A model generated the notes under the pieces. That model was not told where the DNA came from and did not search any database. It saw only the letters and a program-made list of their open reading frames with translations. This document shows positions 12,939-24,969 of a stretch of 27,500 nucleotides of DNA, piece after piece (within the stretch, counting starts at the first letter, position 1; each line of letters opens with the position of its first letter). The translations under genes were made by a program, and so were the position numbers. Source of the DNA: Armadillidium nasatum (lineage: Eukaryota; Arthropoda; Malacostraca; Isopoda; Armadillidiidae); the NCBI GenBank assembly GCA_009176605.1, contig SEYY01021274.1, positions 10,001 through 37,500 on the forward strand. The letters run 5' to 3'.

Positions 12939-15900
12939 AGAATCGTTTTTTGATTTCTTCGGTAGTGGCAACAGCGGCAGATCAAACAATGACTATGGAA
13001 GTATATTTTCGGAACTTGTCAAAACAAGAGGAAACAAGGAAAAAGATTCCACACCGGATGTCTCTGATATCTTAGGAAACATCGTCCAGAGGAAAAAAGG
13101 AGGAGGGGGAGGAAAAGAAGTTTCAGATATGTCTGATTTTATATCAAGTTTGTTGGTAAAATTTCAAAATGGTGGACAAAGCAACGATATTAGCATTTTC
13201 TTGAAAGACTTAAAACTACCATATGGGGTCAATGTTCCTCAGGGATTAGATGTAAGAACATTTTTATTTAATTTACTTAGAAAACCTGATGGAAGTCCAG
13301 ATATCAGTATGATAATTAAAATGCTCGGATTATCTCCAAGATTTTCTTTTCCACTCGGATTTAATCCAAGAAATTTGAACTTGAATATTCTTTTTAATAG
13401 TGACTACAGCTTAAACATTCGTTCGATCATAAATGTTTTTGGCTTACATTCTAATTTTAGGCCACCCGGAGGGACTCAGCCTAACCAGCTACTATATAGA
13501 TTGCTTACTACTGGTCCAAATGGTCAGCTAGATCCAAATCTTATTATAAGAATGCTAGGCTTGCCTGCAGGAACGCAGATTGAAACTGGATCAGGAAATT
13601 CTAAAGCAAGAGAAGATAATTTGAATATAAATATTATTTTGGGAATGTTTGGTTTACCTCCAATACCCACACTTCCATCATTTGCGAATCCTGCTAACTT
13701 TATAGTTAATCTGCTACAGGGTTCAAACGAAAACCCTGATTTTTCTATGATTTTAAAAATGTTAGGACTACCTCCTACTTTTCAATTTCCCCCAAGATTT
13801 AATCCAAATAATATAAATATGAATATGATTATTAACCCTAATGGAATGCCTAATTTAAATAATATTATCAGGTTGTTGGAACTACCTCTAAGCTACAAAC
13901 CCCCTACAGATCCAAAACAATTAATATTAAACCTACTCGTTGGGCCAGATAGGAAACCAGTTAGGGCCTTAGTGATTAGGATGTTAGGGATACCACCAGG
14001 ATCACCACTTCCCGAAGAATTGAAACCAAATGCGAAATGGTCTGAAGAACTCAAAGCACAGTTAGATAAAGATGTATTATTTAGATTAATTGGACTACCT
14101 CCGGGAATAAAACTCCCAGAAGGGATAAACCCTAACCGTTTTATAATAAACTTGCTTACTCTTCCTAATGGAACTCCTAATATTAATATGATAATTAAAA
14201 TGCTTAGTCTACCTCCAAATTTCCGACCACAATTTGGATTAAACCCTAAAAATTTAAATATAAACTCTATTATAAATCAAGATGGGTCCCCAAACATATC
14301 AAATATTATAAAAATTCTTGGACTGCCGAATAATTACGAACCAACTGGCGGTTTTGACACATATAATCTCATTTTAAACTTACTAAGAAGACCGGATGGA
14401 AAATCAGATATTAATTTAATAATAAAAATGCTAGGTTTACCACCTGGCTATCCACTTATCGGAGAAATAGAAGAACAAACTAATAAATTGGATACAAACA
14501 TAATATTCCAGAAAATTGGCATACCAAAAGGAAGTCTTCCTAAAACTGATGATAAAAGCAATTTTATTAGAAATTTGATATTCTTACCCAATGGAAAACC
14601 AGACATAAAGTCCATAATGAAAATGATAGGATTACCGTTCTCTTACAGATTTCCACAATCATTCAATCCAAATTACTTTACTCCAAACAACATCATTCGA
14701 CCAAATGGATCACTAGATATAGAGAAGATAAAACAAATATTCGGATTACCACCAAACTTCCAACCACCAAGCGGTTCTGATCCCAATAAACTTATCTTAG
14801 ACTTCATAACAGGACCAGATGGAACACCAATTGATAGTTTAATAATTCGAATGCTCGGATTACCGCCTGGATTCATCCTTCCAGGAAGAGAACCTAAACC
14901 AGTTTCAAAACCAGATAAAACTATAATATTGAAGTTACTTGGAATTTCACCAGAATCATCTCTTCCTCAAACTGATGATGCTAGCAAGTTCTTTAAAAAT
15001 CTTATTACTTTTCGTGATGGTAAACCCGATATCAACTTGATAATAAAAATGTTTGATCTTCCTAACTCATTCCAGTTTCAACCGGGATTTAATCCGAATG
15101 ATTTAAATCCTAATAATATTATACGTCCGGATGGATCATTTGATATGGAAAAGATTAAGCTTATATTAGGGCTACCACCAAACGTCCAACCACCAAGTGG
15201 TTCTGATCCCAATGAACTTATCTTACACTTGCTAAGAGGACCAGATGGGAAACCAATTGATAGTTTAATAATTCGAATGCTCGGATTACCGCCTGGATTC
15301 ATCCTTCCAGGAAGAGAACCACCAAAAGTTCCCAAACCAGATAAAAGATTAATATTAACTATTCTTGGAATTCCACCAGAATCATCTCTTCCTCAAACTG
15401 ATGATGCTAGCAAGTTCATTAAAAATCTTATTACTCTTCCTGATGGTAAACCCGATATCAACTTGATAATAAGAATGCTTAGCCTTCCTATCTCATTCCA
15501 ATTTCCACCGGGATTCAATCCGAATGCTTTAAATCCTAATAATATTATACGTCCGGATGGATCACTTGATATGGAAAAGATTAAACTTATTTTAGGACTT
15601 CTTCCAAACTTCCAACCACCAAATGGTTCTGATATCAACAAATTTATCTTAAACGTAATAAGAGCACCCGATGGTAAACCAATTGATAATCTAATAATTA
15701 GAATGCTAGGGTTGCAACCTGGTTTCATCCTTCCAGGAAGAGAACCTAAACCAGTTCCAAAACCAGATAAAACTATAATATTGAAGTTACTTCGGAATTT
15801 CACCAGAATCATCTCTTCCTCAAACTGATGATGCCAGCAAGTTCTTTAAAAATCTTATTACTTTTCGTGATGGTAAACCCGATATCAACTTGATAATAAA

Positions 15901-18900
15901 AATGTTTGATCTTCCTAACTCATTCCAGTTTCAACCGGGATTTAATCCGAATGATTTAAATCCTAATAATATTATACGTCCGGATGGATCACTTGATATG
16001 GAAAAGATTAAGCTTATATTAGGGCTACCACCAAACGTCCAACCACCAAGTGGTTCCGATCCCAATGAACTTATCTTACACTTGCTAAGAGGACCAGATG
16101 GGAAACCAATTGATAGTTTAATAATTCGAATGCTCGGATTACCGCCTGGATTCATCCTTCCAGGAAGAGAACCACCAAAAGTTCCCAAACCAGATAAAAG
16201 TTTAATATTAACTATTCTTGGAATTCCACCAGAATCATCTCTTCCTCAAACTGATGATGCTAGCAAGTTCATTAAAAATCTTATTACTCTTCCTGATGGT
16301 AAACCCGATATCAACTTGATAATAAGAATGCTTAGCCTTCCTATCTCATTCCAATTTCCACCGGGATTCAATCCGAATGCTTTAAATCCTAATAATATTA
16401 TACGTCCGGATGGATCACTTGATATGGAAAAGATTAAACTTATTTTAGGACTTCTTCCAAACTTCCAACCACCAAATGGTTCTGATATCAACAAATTTAT
16501 CTTAAACGTAATAAGAGCACCCGATGGTAAACCAATTGATAATCTAATAATTAGAATGCTAGGGTTGCAACCTGGATTTCATCCTTCCAGGAAGAGAACC
16601 TAAACCAGTTCCAAAACCAGATAAAACTATAATATTGAAGTTACTTCGAATTTCACCAGAATCATCTCTTCCTCAAACTGATGATGCCAGCAATTTCTTT
16701 AAAAATCTTATTACTTTTCGTGATGGTAAACCCGATATCAACTTGATAATAAAAATGTTTGATCTTCCTAACTCATTCCAGTTTCAACCGGGATTTAATC
16801 CGAATGATTTAAATCCTAATAATATTATACGTCCGGATGGATCACTTGATATGGAAAAGATTAAGCTTATATTAGGGCTACCACCAAACGTCCAACCACC
16901 AAGTGGTTCTGATCCCAATGAACTTATCTTACACTTGCTAAGAGGACCAGATGGGAAACCAATTGATAGTTTAATAATTCGAATGCTCGGATTACCGCCT
17001 GGATTCATCCTTCCAGGAAGAGAACCACCAAAAGTTCCCAAACCAGATAAAAGTTTAATATTAACTATTCTTGGAATTCCACCAGAATCATCTCTTCCTC
17101 AAACTGATGATGCTAGCAAGTTCATTAAAAATCTTATTACTCTTCCTGATGGTAAACCCGATATCAACTTGATAATAAGAATGCTTAGCCTTCCTATCTC
17201 ATTCCAATTTCCACCGGGATTCAATCCGAATGCTTTAAATCCTAATAATATTATACGTCCGGATGGATCACTTGATATGGAAAAGATTAAACTTATTTTA
17301 GGACTTCTTCCAAACTTCCAACCACCAAATGGTTCTGATATCAACAAATTTATCTTAAACGTAATAAGAGCACCCGATGGTAAACCAATTGATAATCTAA
17401 TAATTAGAATGCTAGGGTTGCAACCTGGTTTCATCCTTCCAGGAAGAGAACCTAAACCAGTTCCAAAACCAGATAAAACTATAATATTGAAGTTACTTCG
17501 GAATTTCACCAGAATCATCTCTTCCTCAAACTGATGATGCCAGCAATTTCTTTAAAAATCTTATTACTTTTCGTGATGGTAAACCCGATATCAACTTGAT
17601 AATAAAAATGTTTGATCTTCCTAACTCATTCCAGTTTCAACCGGGATTTAATCCGAATGATTTAAATCCTAATAATATTATACGTCCGGATGGATCACTT
17701 GATATGGAAAAGATTAAGCTTATATTAGGGCTACCACCAAACGTCCAACCACCAAGTGGTTCCGATCCCAATGAACTTATCTTACACTTGCTAAGAGGAC
17801 CAGATGGGAAACCAATTGATAGTTTAATAATTCGAATGCTCGGATTACCGCCTGGATTCATCCTTCCAGGAAGAGAACCACCAAAAGTTCCCAAACCAGA
17901 TAAAAGTTTAATATTAACTATTCTTGGAATTCCACCAGAATCATCTCTTCCTCAAACTGATGATGCTAGCAAGTTCATTAAAAATCTTATTACTCTTCCT
18001 GATGGTAAACCCGATATCAACTTGATAATAAGAATGCTTAGCCTTCCTATCTCATTCCAATTTCCACCGGGATTCAATCCGAATGCTTTAAATCCTAATA
18101 ATATTATACGTCCGGATGGATCACTTGATATGGAAAAGATTAAACTTATTTTAGGACTTCTTCCAAACTTCCAACCACCAAATGGTTCTGATATCAACAA
18201 ATTTATCTTAAACGTAATAAGAGCACCCGATGGTAAACCAATTGATAATCTAATAATTAGAATGCTAGGGTTGCAACCTGGTTTCATCCTTCCAGGAAGA
18301 GAACCTAAACCAGTTCCAAAACCAGATAAAACTATAATATTGAAGTTACTTCGAATTTCACCAGAATCATCTCTTCCTCAAACTGATGATGCCAGCAATT
18401 TCTTTAAAAATCTTATTACTTTTCGTGATGGTAAACCCGATATCAACTTGATAATAAAAATGTTTGATCTTCCTATCTCATTCCAGTTTCAACCGGGATT
18501 TAATCCGAATGATTTAAATCCTAATAATATTATACGTCCGGATGGATCACTTGATATGGAAAAGATTAAGCTTATATTAGGGCTACCACCAAACGTCCAA
18601 CCACCAAGTGGTTCCGATCCCAATGAACTTATCTTACACTTGCTAAGAGGACCAGATGGGAAACCAATTGATAGTTTAATAATTCGAATGCTCGGATTAC
18701 CGCCTGGATTCATCCTTCCAGGAAGAGAACCACCAAAAGTTCCCAAACCAGATAAAAGTTTAATATTAACTATTCTTGGAATTCCACCAGAATCATCTCT
18801 TCCTCAAACTGATGATGCTAGCAAGTTCATTAAAAATCTTATTACTCTTCCTGATGGTAAACCCGATATCAACTTGATAATAAGAATGCTTAGCCTTCCT

Positions 18901-21900
18901 ATCTCATTCCAATTTCCACCGGGATTCAATCCGAATGCTTTAAATCCTAATAATATTATACGTCCGGATGGATCACTTGATATGGAAAAGATTAAACTTA
19001 TTTTAGGACTTCTTCCAAACTTCCAACCACCAAATGGTTCTGATATCAACAAATTAATCTTAAACGTAATAAGAGCACCCGATGGTAAACCAATTGATAA
19101 TCTAATAATTAGAATGCTAGGGTTGCAACCTGGTTTCATCCTTCCAGGAAGAGAACCTAAACCAGTTCCAAAACCAGATAAAACTATAATATTGAAGTTA
19201 CTTCGGAATTTCACCAGAATCATCTCTTCCTCAAACTGATGATGCCAGCAATTTCTTTAAAAATCTTATTACTTTTCGTGATGGTAAACCCGATATCAAC
19301 TTGATAATAAAAATGTTTGATCTTCCTAACTCATTCCAGTTTCAACCGGGATTTAATCCGAATGATTTAAATCCTAATAATATTATACGTCCGGATGGAT
19401 CACTTGATATGGAAAAGATTAAGCTTATATTAGGGCTACCACCAAACGTCCAACCACCAAGTGGTTCCGATCCCAATGAACTTATCTTACACTTGCTAAG
19501 AGGACCAGATGGGAAACCAATTGATAGTTTAATAATTCGAATGCTCGGATTACCGCCTGGATTCATCCTTCCAGGAAGAGAACCACCAAAAGTTCCCAAA
19601 CCAGATAAAAGTTTAATATTAACTATTCTTGGAATTCCACCAGAATCATCTCTTCCTCAAACTGATGATGCTAGCAAGTTCATTAAAAATCTTATTACTC
19701 TTCCTGATGGTAAACCCGATATCAACTTGATAATAAGAATGCTTAGCCTTCCTATCTCATTCCAATTTCCACCGGGATTCAATCCGAATGCTTTAAATCC
19801 TAATAATATTATACGTCCGGATGGATCACTTGATATGGAAAAGATTAAACTTATTTTAGGACTTCTTCCAAACTTCCAACCACCAAATGGTTCTGATATC
19901 AACAAATTTATCTTAAACGTAATAAGAGCACCCGATGGTAAACCAATTGATAATCTAATAATTAGAATGCTAGGGTTGCAACCTGGATTTCATCCTTCCA
20001 GGAAGAGAACCTAAACCAGTTCCAAAACCAGATAAAACTATAATATTGAAGTTACTTCGGAATTTCACCAGAATCATCTCTTCCTCAAACTGATGATGCC
20101 AGCAATTTCTTTAAAAATCTTATTACTTTTCGTGATGGTAAACCCGATATCAACTTGATAATAAAAATGTTTGATCTTCCTAACTCATTCCAGTTTCAAC
20201 CGGGATTTAATCCGAATGATTTAAATCCTAATAATATTATACGTCCGGATGGATCACTTGATATGGAAAAGATTAAGCTTATATTAGGGCTACCACCAAA
20301 CGTCCAACCACCAAGTGGTTCCGATCCCAATGAACTTATCTTACACTTGCTAAGAGGACCAGATGGGAAACCAATTGATAGTTTAATAATTCGAATGCTC
20401 GGATTACCGCCTGGATTCATCCTTCCAGGAAGAGAACCACCAAAAGTTCCCAAACCAGATAAAAGTTTAATATTAACTATTCTTGGAATTCCACCAGAAT
20501 CATCTCTTCCTCAAACTGATGATGCTAGCAAGTTCATTAAAAATCTTATTACTCTTCCTGATGGTAAACCCGATATCAACTTGATAATAAGAATGCTTAG
20601 CCTTCCTATCTCATTCCAATTTCCACCGGGATTCAATCCGAATGCTTTAAATCCTAATAATATTATACGTCCGGATGGATCACTTGATATGGAAAAGATT
20701 AAACTTATTTTAGGACTTCTTCCAAACTTCCAACCACCAAATGGTTCTGATATCAACAAATTTATCTTAAACGTAATAAGAGCACCCGATGGTAAACCAA
20801 TTGATAATCTAATAATTAGAATGCTAGGGTTGCAACCTGGTTTCATCCTTCCAGGAAGAGAACCTAAACCAGTTCCAAAACCAGATAAAACTATAATATT
20901 GAAGTTACTTCGAATTTCACCAGAATCATCTCTTCCTCAAACTGATGATGCCAGCAATTTCTTTAAAAATCTTATTACTTTTCGTGATGGTAAACCCGAT
21001 ATCAACTTGATAATAAAAATGTTTGATCTTCCTATCTCATTCCAGTTTCAACCGGGATTTAATCCGAATGATTTAAATCCTAATAATATTATACGTCCGG
21101 ATGGATCACTTGATATGGAAAAGATTAAGCTTATATTAGGGCTACCACCAAACGTCCAACCACCAAGTGGTTCTGATCCCAATGAACTTATCTTACACTT
21201 GCTAAGAGGACCAGATGGGAAACCAATTGATAGTTTAATAATTCGAATGCTCGGATTACCGCCTGGATTCATCCTTCCAGGAAGAGAACCACCAAAAGTT
21301 CCCAAACCAGATAAAAGTTTAATATTAACTATTCTTGGAATTCCACCAGAATCATCTCTTCCTCAAACTGATGATGCTAGCAAGTTCATTAAAAATCTTA
21401 TTACTCTTCCTGATGGTAAACCCGATATCAACTTGATAATAAGAATGCTTAGCCTTCCTATCTCATTCCAATTTCCACCGGGATTCAATCCGAATGCTTT
21501 AAATCCTAATAATATTATACGTCCGGATGGATCACTTGATATGGAAAAGATTAAACTTATTTTAGGACTTCTTCCAAACTTCCAACCACCAAATGGTTCT
21601 GATATCAACAAATTTATCTTAAACGTAATAAGAGCACCCGATGGTAAACCAATTGATAATCTAATAATTAGAATGCTAGGGTTGCAACCTGGTTTCATCC
21701 TTCCAGGAAGAGAACCTAAACCAGTTCCAAAACCAGATAAAACTATAATATTGAAGTTACTTCGGAATTTCACCAGAATCATCTCTTCCTCAAACTGATG
21801 ATGCCAGCAATTTCTTTAAAAATCTTATTACTTTTCGTGATGGTAAACCCGATATCAACTTGATAATAAAAATGTTTGATCTTCCTAACTCATTCCAGTT

Positions 21901-24015
21901 TCAACCGGGATTTAATCCGAATGATTTAAATCCTAATAATATTATACGTCCGGATGGATCACTTGATATAGGAAAAGATTAAGCTTATATTAGGGCTACC
22001 ACCAAACGTCCAACCACCAAGTGGTTCCGATCCCAATGAACTTATCTTACACTTGCTAAGAGGACCAGATGGGAAACCAATTGATAGTTTAATAATTCGA
22101 ATGCTCGGATTACCGCCTGGATTCATCCTTCCAGGAAGAGAACCACCAAAAGTTCCAAAACCAGATAAAAGTTTAATATTAACTATTCTTGGAATTCCAC
22201 CAGAATCATCTCTTCCTCAAACTGATGATGCTAGCAAGTTCATTAAAAATCTTATTACTCTTCCTGATGGTAAACCCGATATCAACTTGATAATAAGAAT
22301 GCTTAGCCTTCCTATCTCATTCCAATTTCCACCGGGATTCAATCCGAATGCTTTAAATCCTAATAATATTATACGTCCGGATGGATCACTTGATATGGAA
22401 AAGATTAAGCTTATATTAGGGCTACCACCAAACGTTCCAACCACCAAGTGGTTCTGATCCCAATGAACTTATCTTACACTTGCTAAGAGGACCTGATGGG
22501 AAACCAATTGATAGTTTAATAATTCGAATGCTCGGATTACCGCCTGGATTCATCCTTCCAGGAAGAGAACCACCAAAAGTTCCTATACTAGATAAAACTC
22601 TGATATTAAAACTTGTTGGAATTCCACCAGGAACATCTCTTCCTCAAAATGATGATCCAAGTAACTTTCTGAGGAATCTTATTGTTTTTCCAGATGGAAA
22701 ACCCGATGTAAATTTGATCATAAGAATGTTAGGCTTACCTCCTACATTTCAGCTTCCAGTTGGATTCGATCCTAATACATTAAGTTTATATAACATTATT
22801 CTTCAAGATGGAACTATTGATATAGAAAAGATAAGACAAATATTTGAATTACCGTCAAACTTCAAACTACCGTTTGGATTGGACCCTTATAAACTAATTC
22901 TAAGGGTGATAAAGGGAAATGATGAAAAACCGAATTATTACTTAATTGCGAGGATGCTAGGATTTCCCCCAGATTTTAATCTTCTTGAAGCAATAACGCC
23001 AAATGTTAAGGAGGAGAAAGTACCTTCCCGTGATATAAATTTGAAGGGGGCTCTCTTGAATTTACTTTTTAAGGGTAACGGTTTGCCAGATTTTCACATG
23101 TTCAGAAAAATGCTTGGATTACCTCTTTATTTCAGCATACCTTTAGGATTTAACAATTTGAATCCAAAAACTATCACCAGTTCAGATGGAAATATCAATA
23201 TCAATTATATTATGAGTCTGTTTGGCTTGCCTTCATCATATGTTCCTCCAAGAGGTATTGATACTTATAACTTGATCCTTAATATAATCTTAGGACCTAG
23301 TGGTGAGGTAGATTCTAATTTACTTTTAAGAATGTTAGGTATCTCTCAAGAACGCCCTGATCTAGCTAGAGAGATCTCGAAAAATTTCAATCATAAAAAT
23401 TATATAATTCCAACTGATACACATGGAATTATTGACGTTAATAAATTAATTTCATGGCTAAACTTACTACATTCTAAATGGAGGCCACGAGCAGGGTTTC
23501 ACTCAAGCATTTTTAATTTCAGAAGGAACATATATTCAGACATAAATATGTTAATCAAAATGTTAAGATTACCTCCGAATTGGACACCGCCACCAGGATT
23601 TAATCTTCAAAACTTCAGAATTCCTCTTGGATATAACGGTAAACCAGACGTTCATGCCCTGATATACATGCTAAGATTGCCTCATAATTACAGGCTTCCT
23701 GCAGGATTTGATCTACATAACTTTAACTTCCAATATCCTGGCAATTCAAATAACTTTAACTTCCAATATCCTGGCAATGTTAACAGTCATTCCCATATTA
23801 CGAACGAATACAATTCAAATAATATGAATGTTCATGGAGTTCAAGGATTAATTAGACATCATGGAGGACAAAATAGAAATATGCATTCAGGATCGTGGTT
23901 TGGGGGGACTGGCCAGATTCCCTCAGGATCATGGGCTGGAGGAGCACATTTTAACTCTCCACACGGAACTCCCCAATTTACCACTCTCGAAGAAAATGCA
24001 TTTTACCACCATTAA
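12939..24015 (+). CDS. Giant modular tandem-repeat protein, large 3' exon, family not recognised
   Basis: One ~11-kb exon. If nine single-base insertions are disregarded it encodes about 3,690 residues ending at TAA 24013-24015. The basic module is about 35 residues: an amphipathic stretch like DINLIIKMLGLPPGF, then a Pro/Asn/Gly linker such as FNPNDLNPNNIIRPDG. Four modules form a 142-residue block; two blocks form a 284-residue unit. Residues ~1-658 are diverged blocks, followed by nine near-identical units and three diverged blocks. The tail is Gly/His/Asn-rich with GSWFGG and GSWAGG. I saw no cysteine and very few tryptophans. The N-terminal exon(s) are missing, so secretion cannot be judged. 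A large extracellular, cuticle-like or secreted structural protein is an inference from composition only. As written, the frame stops at 15826-15828 after about 962 codons. Confidence 0.8.
14914..22590 (+). repeat. Coding tandem array: nine 852-bp units
   Basis: Units begin at the GAT of a DKT(I/L)I block at 14914, 15766, 16620, 17472, 18325, 19177, 20031, 20884 and 21736. The array ends at 22590. Its length, 7,677 bp, equals 9 x 852 plus nine inserted bases distributed 0, 2, 0, 1, 0, 2, 1, 0, 3. Each unit is two 426-bp halves: half A carries LPPNVQPPSGSDPNELILHL, half B carries LLPNFQPPNGSDINKFILNV. Few substitutions separate units, implying recent amplification or strong homogenisation. The multiple plus-strand frames of 134-547 codons here are pieces of this one coding array. 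Confidence 0.97.
15793..22434 (+). other. Nine +1 insertions in the array (set of sites)
   Basis: Extra bases lie near 15793, 16576, 17500, 19204, 19987, 20058, 21763, 21970 and 22434. Only four contexts are involved: CTTCGGAATT (five times), CCTGGATTTCATCC (twice), GATATAGGAAAAG (once) and AAACGTTCCAACC (once). Between sites the reading frame is preserved perfectly, and the nine sum to three codons so the last segment returns to the original frame. There are no deletions. Confidence 0.95.
23700..24015 (+). other. C-terminal Asn/Gly/His-rich tail of the giant protein
   Basis: The module pattern stops after LPHNYRLPAGFDLHNFNFQY. A short duplication (NNFNFQYPGN, 33-bp spacing) follows, then an Asn/His/Gly-rich stretch with two GSW(F/A)GG motifs and the end FYHH. 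Composition is unlike the rest of the protein and suggests a distinct tail domain. Confidence 0.7.
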
Positions 24016-24057
24016 AAATCTCAACGTGAAGAAAGACAAATGTCAGAAATAAGTACG

Positions 24058-24172
<115 letters not shown>

Positions 24173-24287
24173 TGTTAAATTAAAACTCGTCAAGTAAATG
24201 AAAATGATTATGGTCATTCGAATAATTAAGTTATTTATTATACAAAAATTAAATGTAATTTTTTATGCAGGACTGGGAATTTCTTAA

Positions 24288-24394
<107 letters not shown>

Positions 24395-24448
24395 ATAGCA
24401 GTTTTGTCGGCCCTTAATTATGATATAGGTTGCTACTTCCCAAATTCA

Positions 24449-24454
24449 AATAAA
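24449..24454 (+). terminator. Possible polyadenylation signal AATAAA
   Basis: AATAAA occurs 434 bp after the stop of the giant gene, beyond two (TA)n arrays. It is the first canonical signal I see downstream on the plus strand, but no strong GT-rich element follows. In AT-rich DNA this hexamer is common by chance. Confidence 0.3.
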
Positions 24455-24470
24455 AGAAGAAAAGCGGTAG

Positions 24471-24525
24471 TGACGTCATCCCGTTTTCGACCAATCATAG
24501 ATTGAAATTGCTTGAAATGACGTCA
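24471..24525. promoter_or_regulatory. CRE - CCAAT - CRE cluster
   Basis: Two perfect palindromic CREB/ATF sites TGACGTCA lie at 24471-24478 and 24518-24525, with a CCAAT motif at 24491-24495 between them. The surrounding 24400-24660 is less repetitive than its neighbourhood. This arrangement is typical of promoters, but no start site or coding exon is visible on either side in the window, and a transposon-borne origin cannot be excluded. Confidence 0.45.
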
Positions 24526-24690
24526 TCGTCAAAAAATCTCTCAAAGTGCCGTTAGCCATCCAGACTTTCATAGCAATTACACTTCTATACTTGTTTAAAC
24601 TATGGTTAAGCGGTTATTAACGTTAAGATAATTCAAATTTAAGTTATTCCACGGGTCAATGCTGATAAAACGAGAGAAATTTTATTTAAT

Positions 24691-24811
<121 letters not shown>

Positions 24812-24969
24812 TGGAAAGAACATGCGTACCTCACAATACCTATAATACGAAATTCCATACCGTAGACGAGGTTAAAGGCCTATATACCCTAACACACGAT
24901 ATTGAAAGTACTTAAGTGAAAGGACATATGAAAGATGAGAGAAAGGAAGCATTTCTGATTATAATTATG

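Noticed and set aside
15826..15828. Calling the whole gene a pseudogene because of the stop at 15826
   Set aside because: Frame and residues are perfectly kept between the insertions, all nine are +1 and explainable as consensus errors, and the end of the gene is open. It remains possible but is not favoured.
15784..21770. Programmed +1 frameshifting at CTT CGG A (resembling the yeast Ty1 CUU-AGG-C site)
   Set aside because: It would be needed repeatedly, the next codon differs, and the same positions in units 1, 3, 5 and 8 are in frame without it. The merged-variant explanation covers all four contexts.
14673..22447. Repeated minus-strand open frames of 67-139 codons through the array
   Set aside because: They recur at every unit only because the plus-strand coding unit lacks stops on that strand. 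They have no independent composition or motif.
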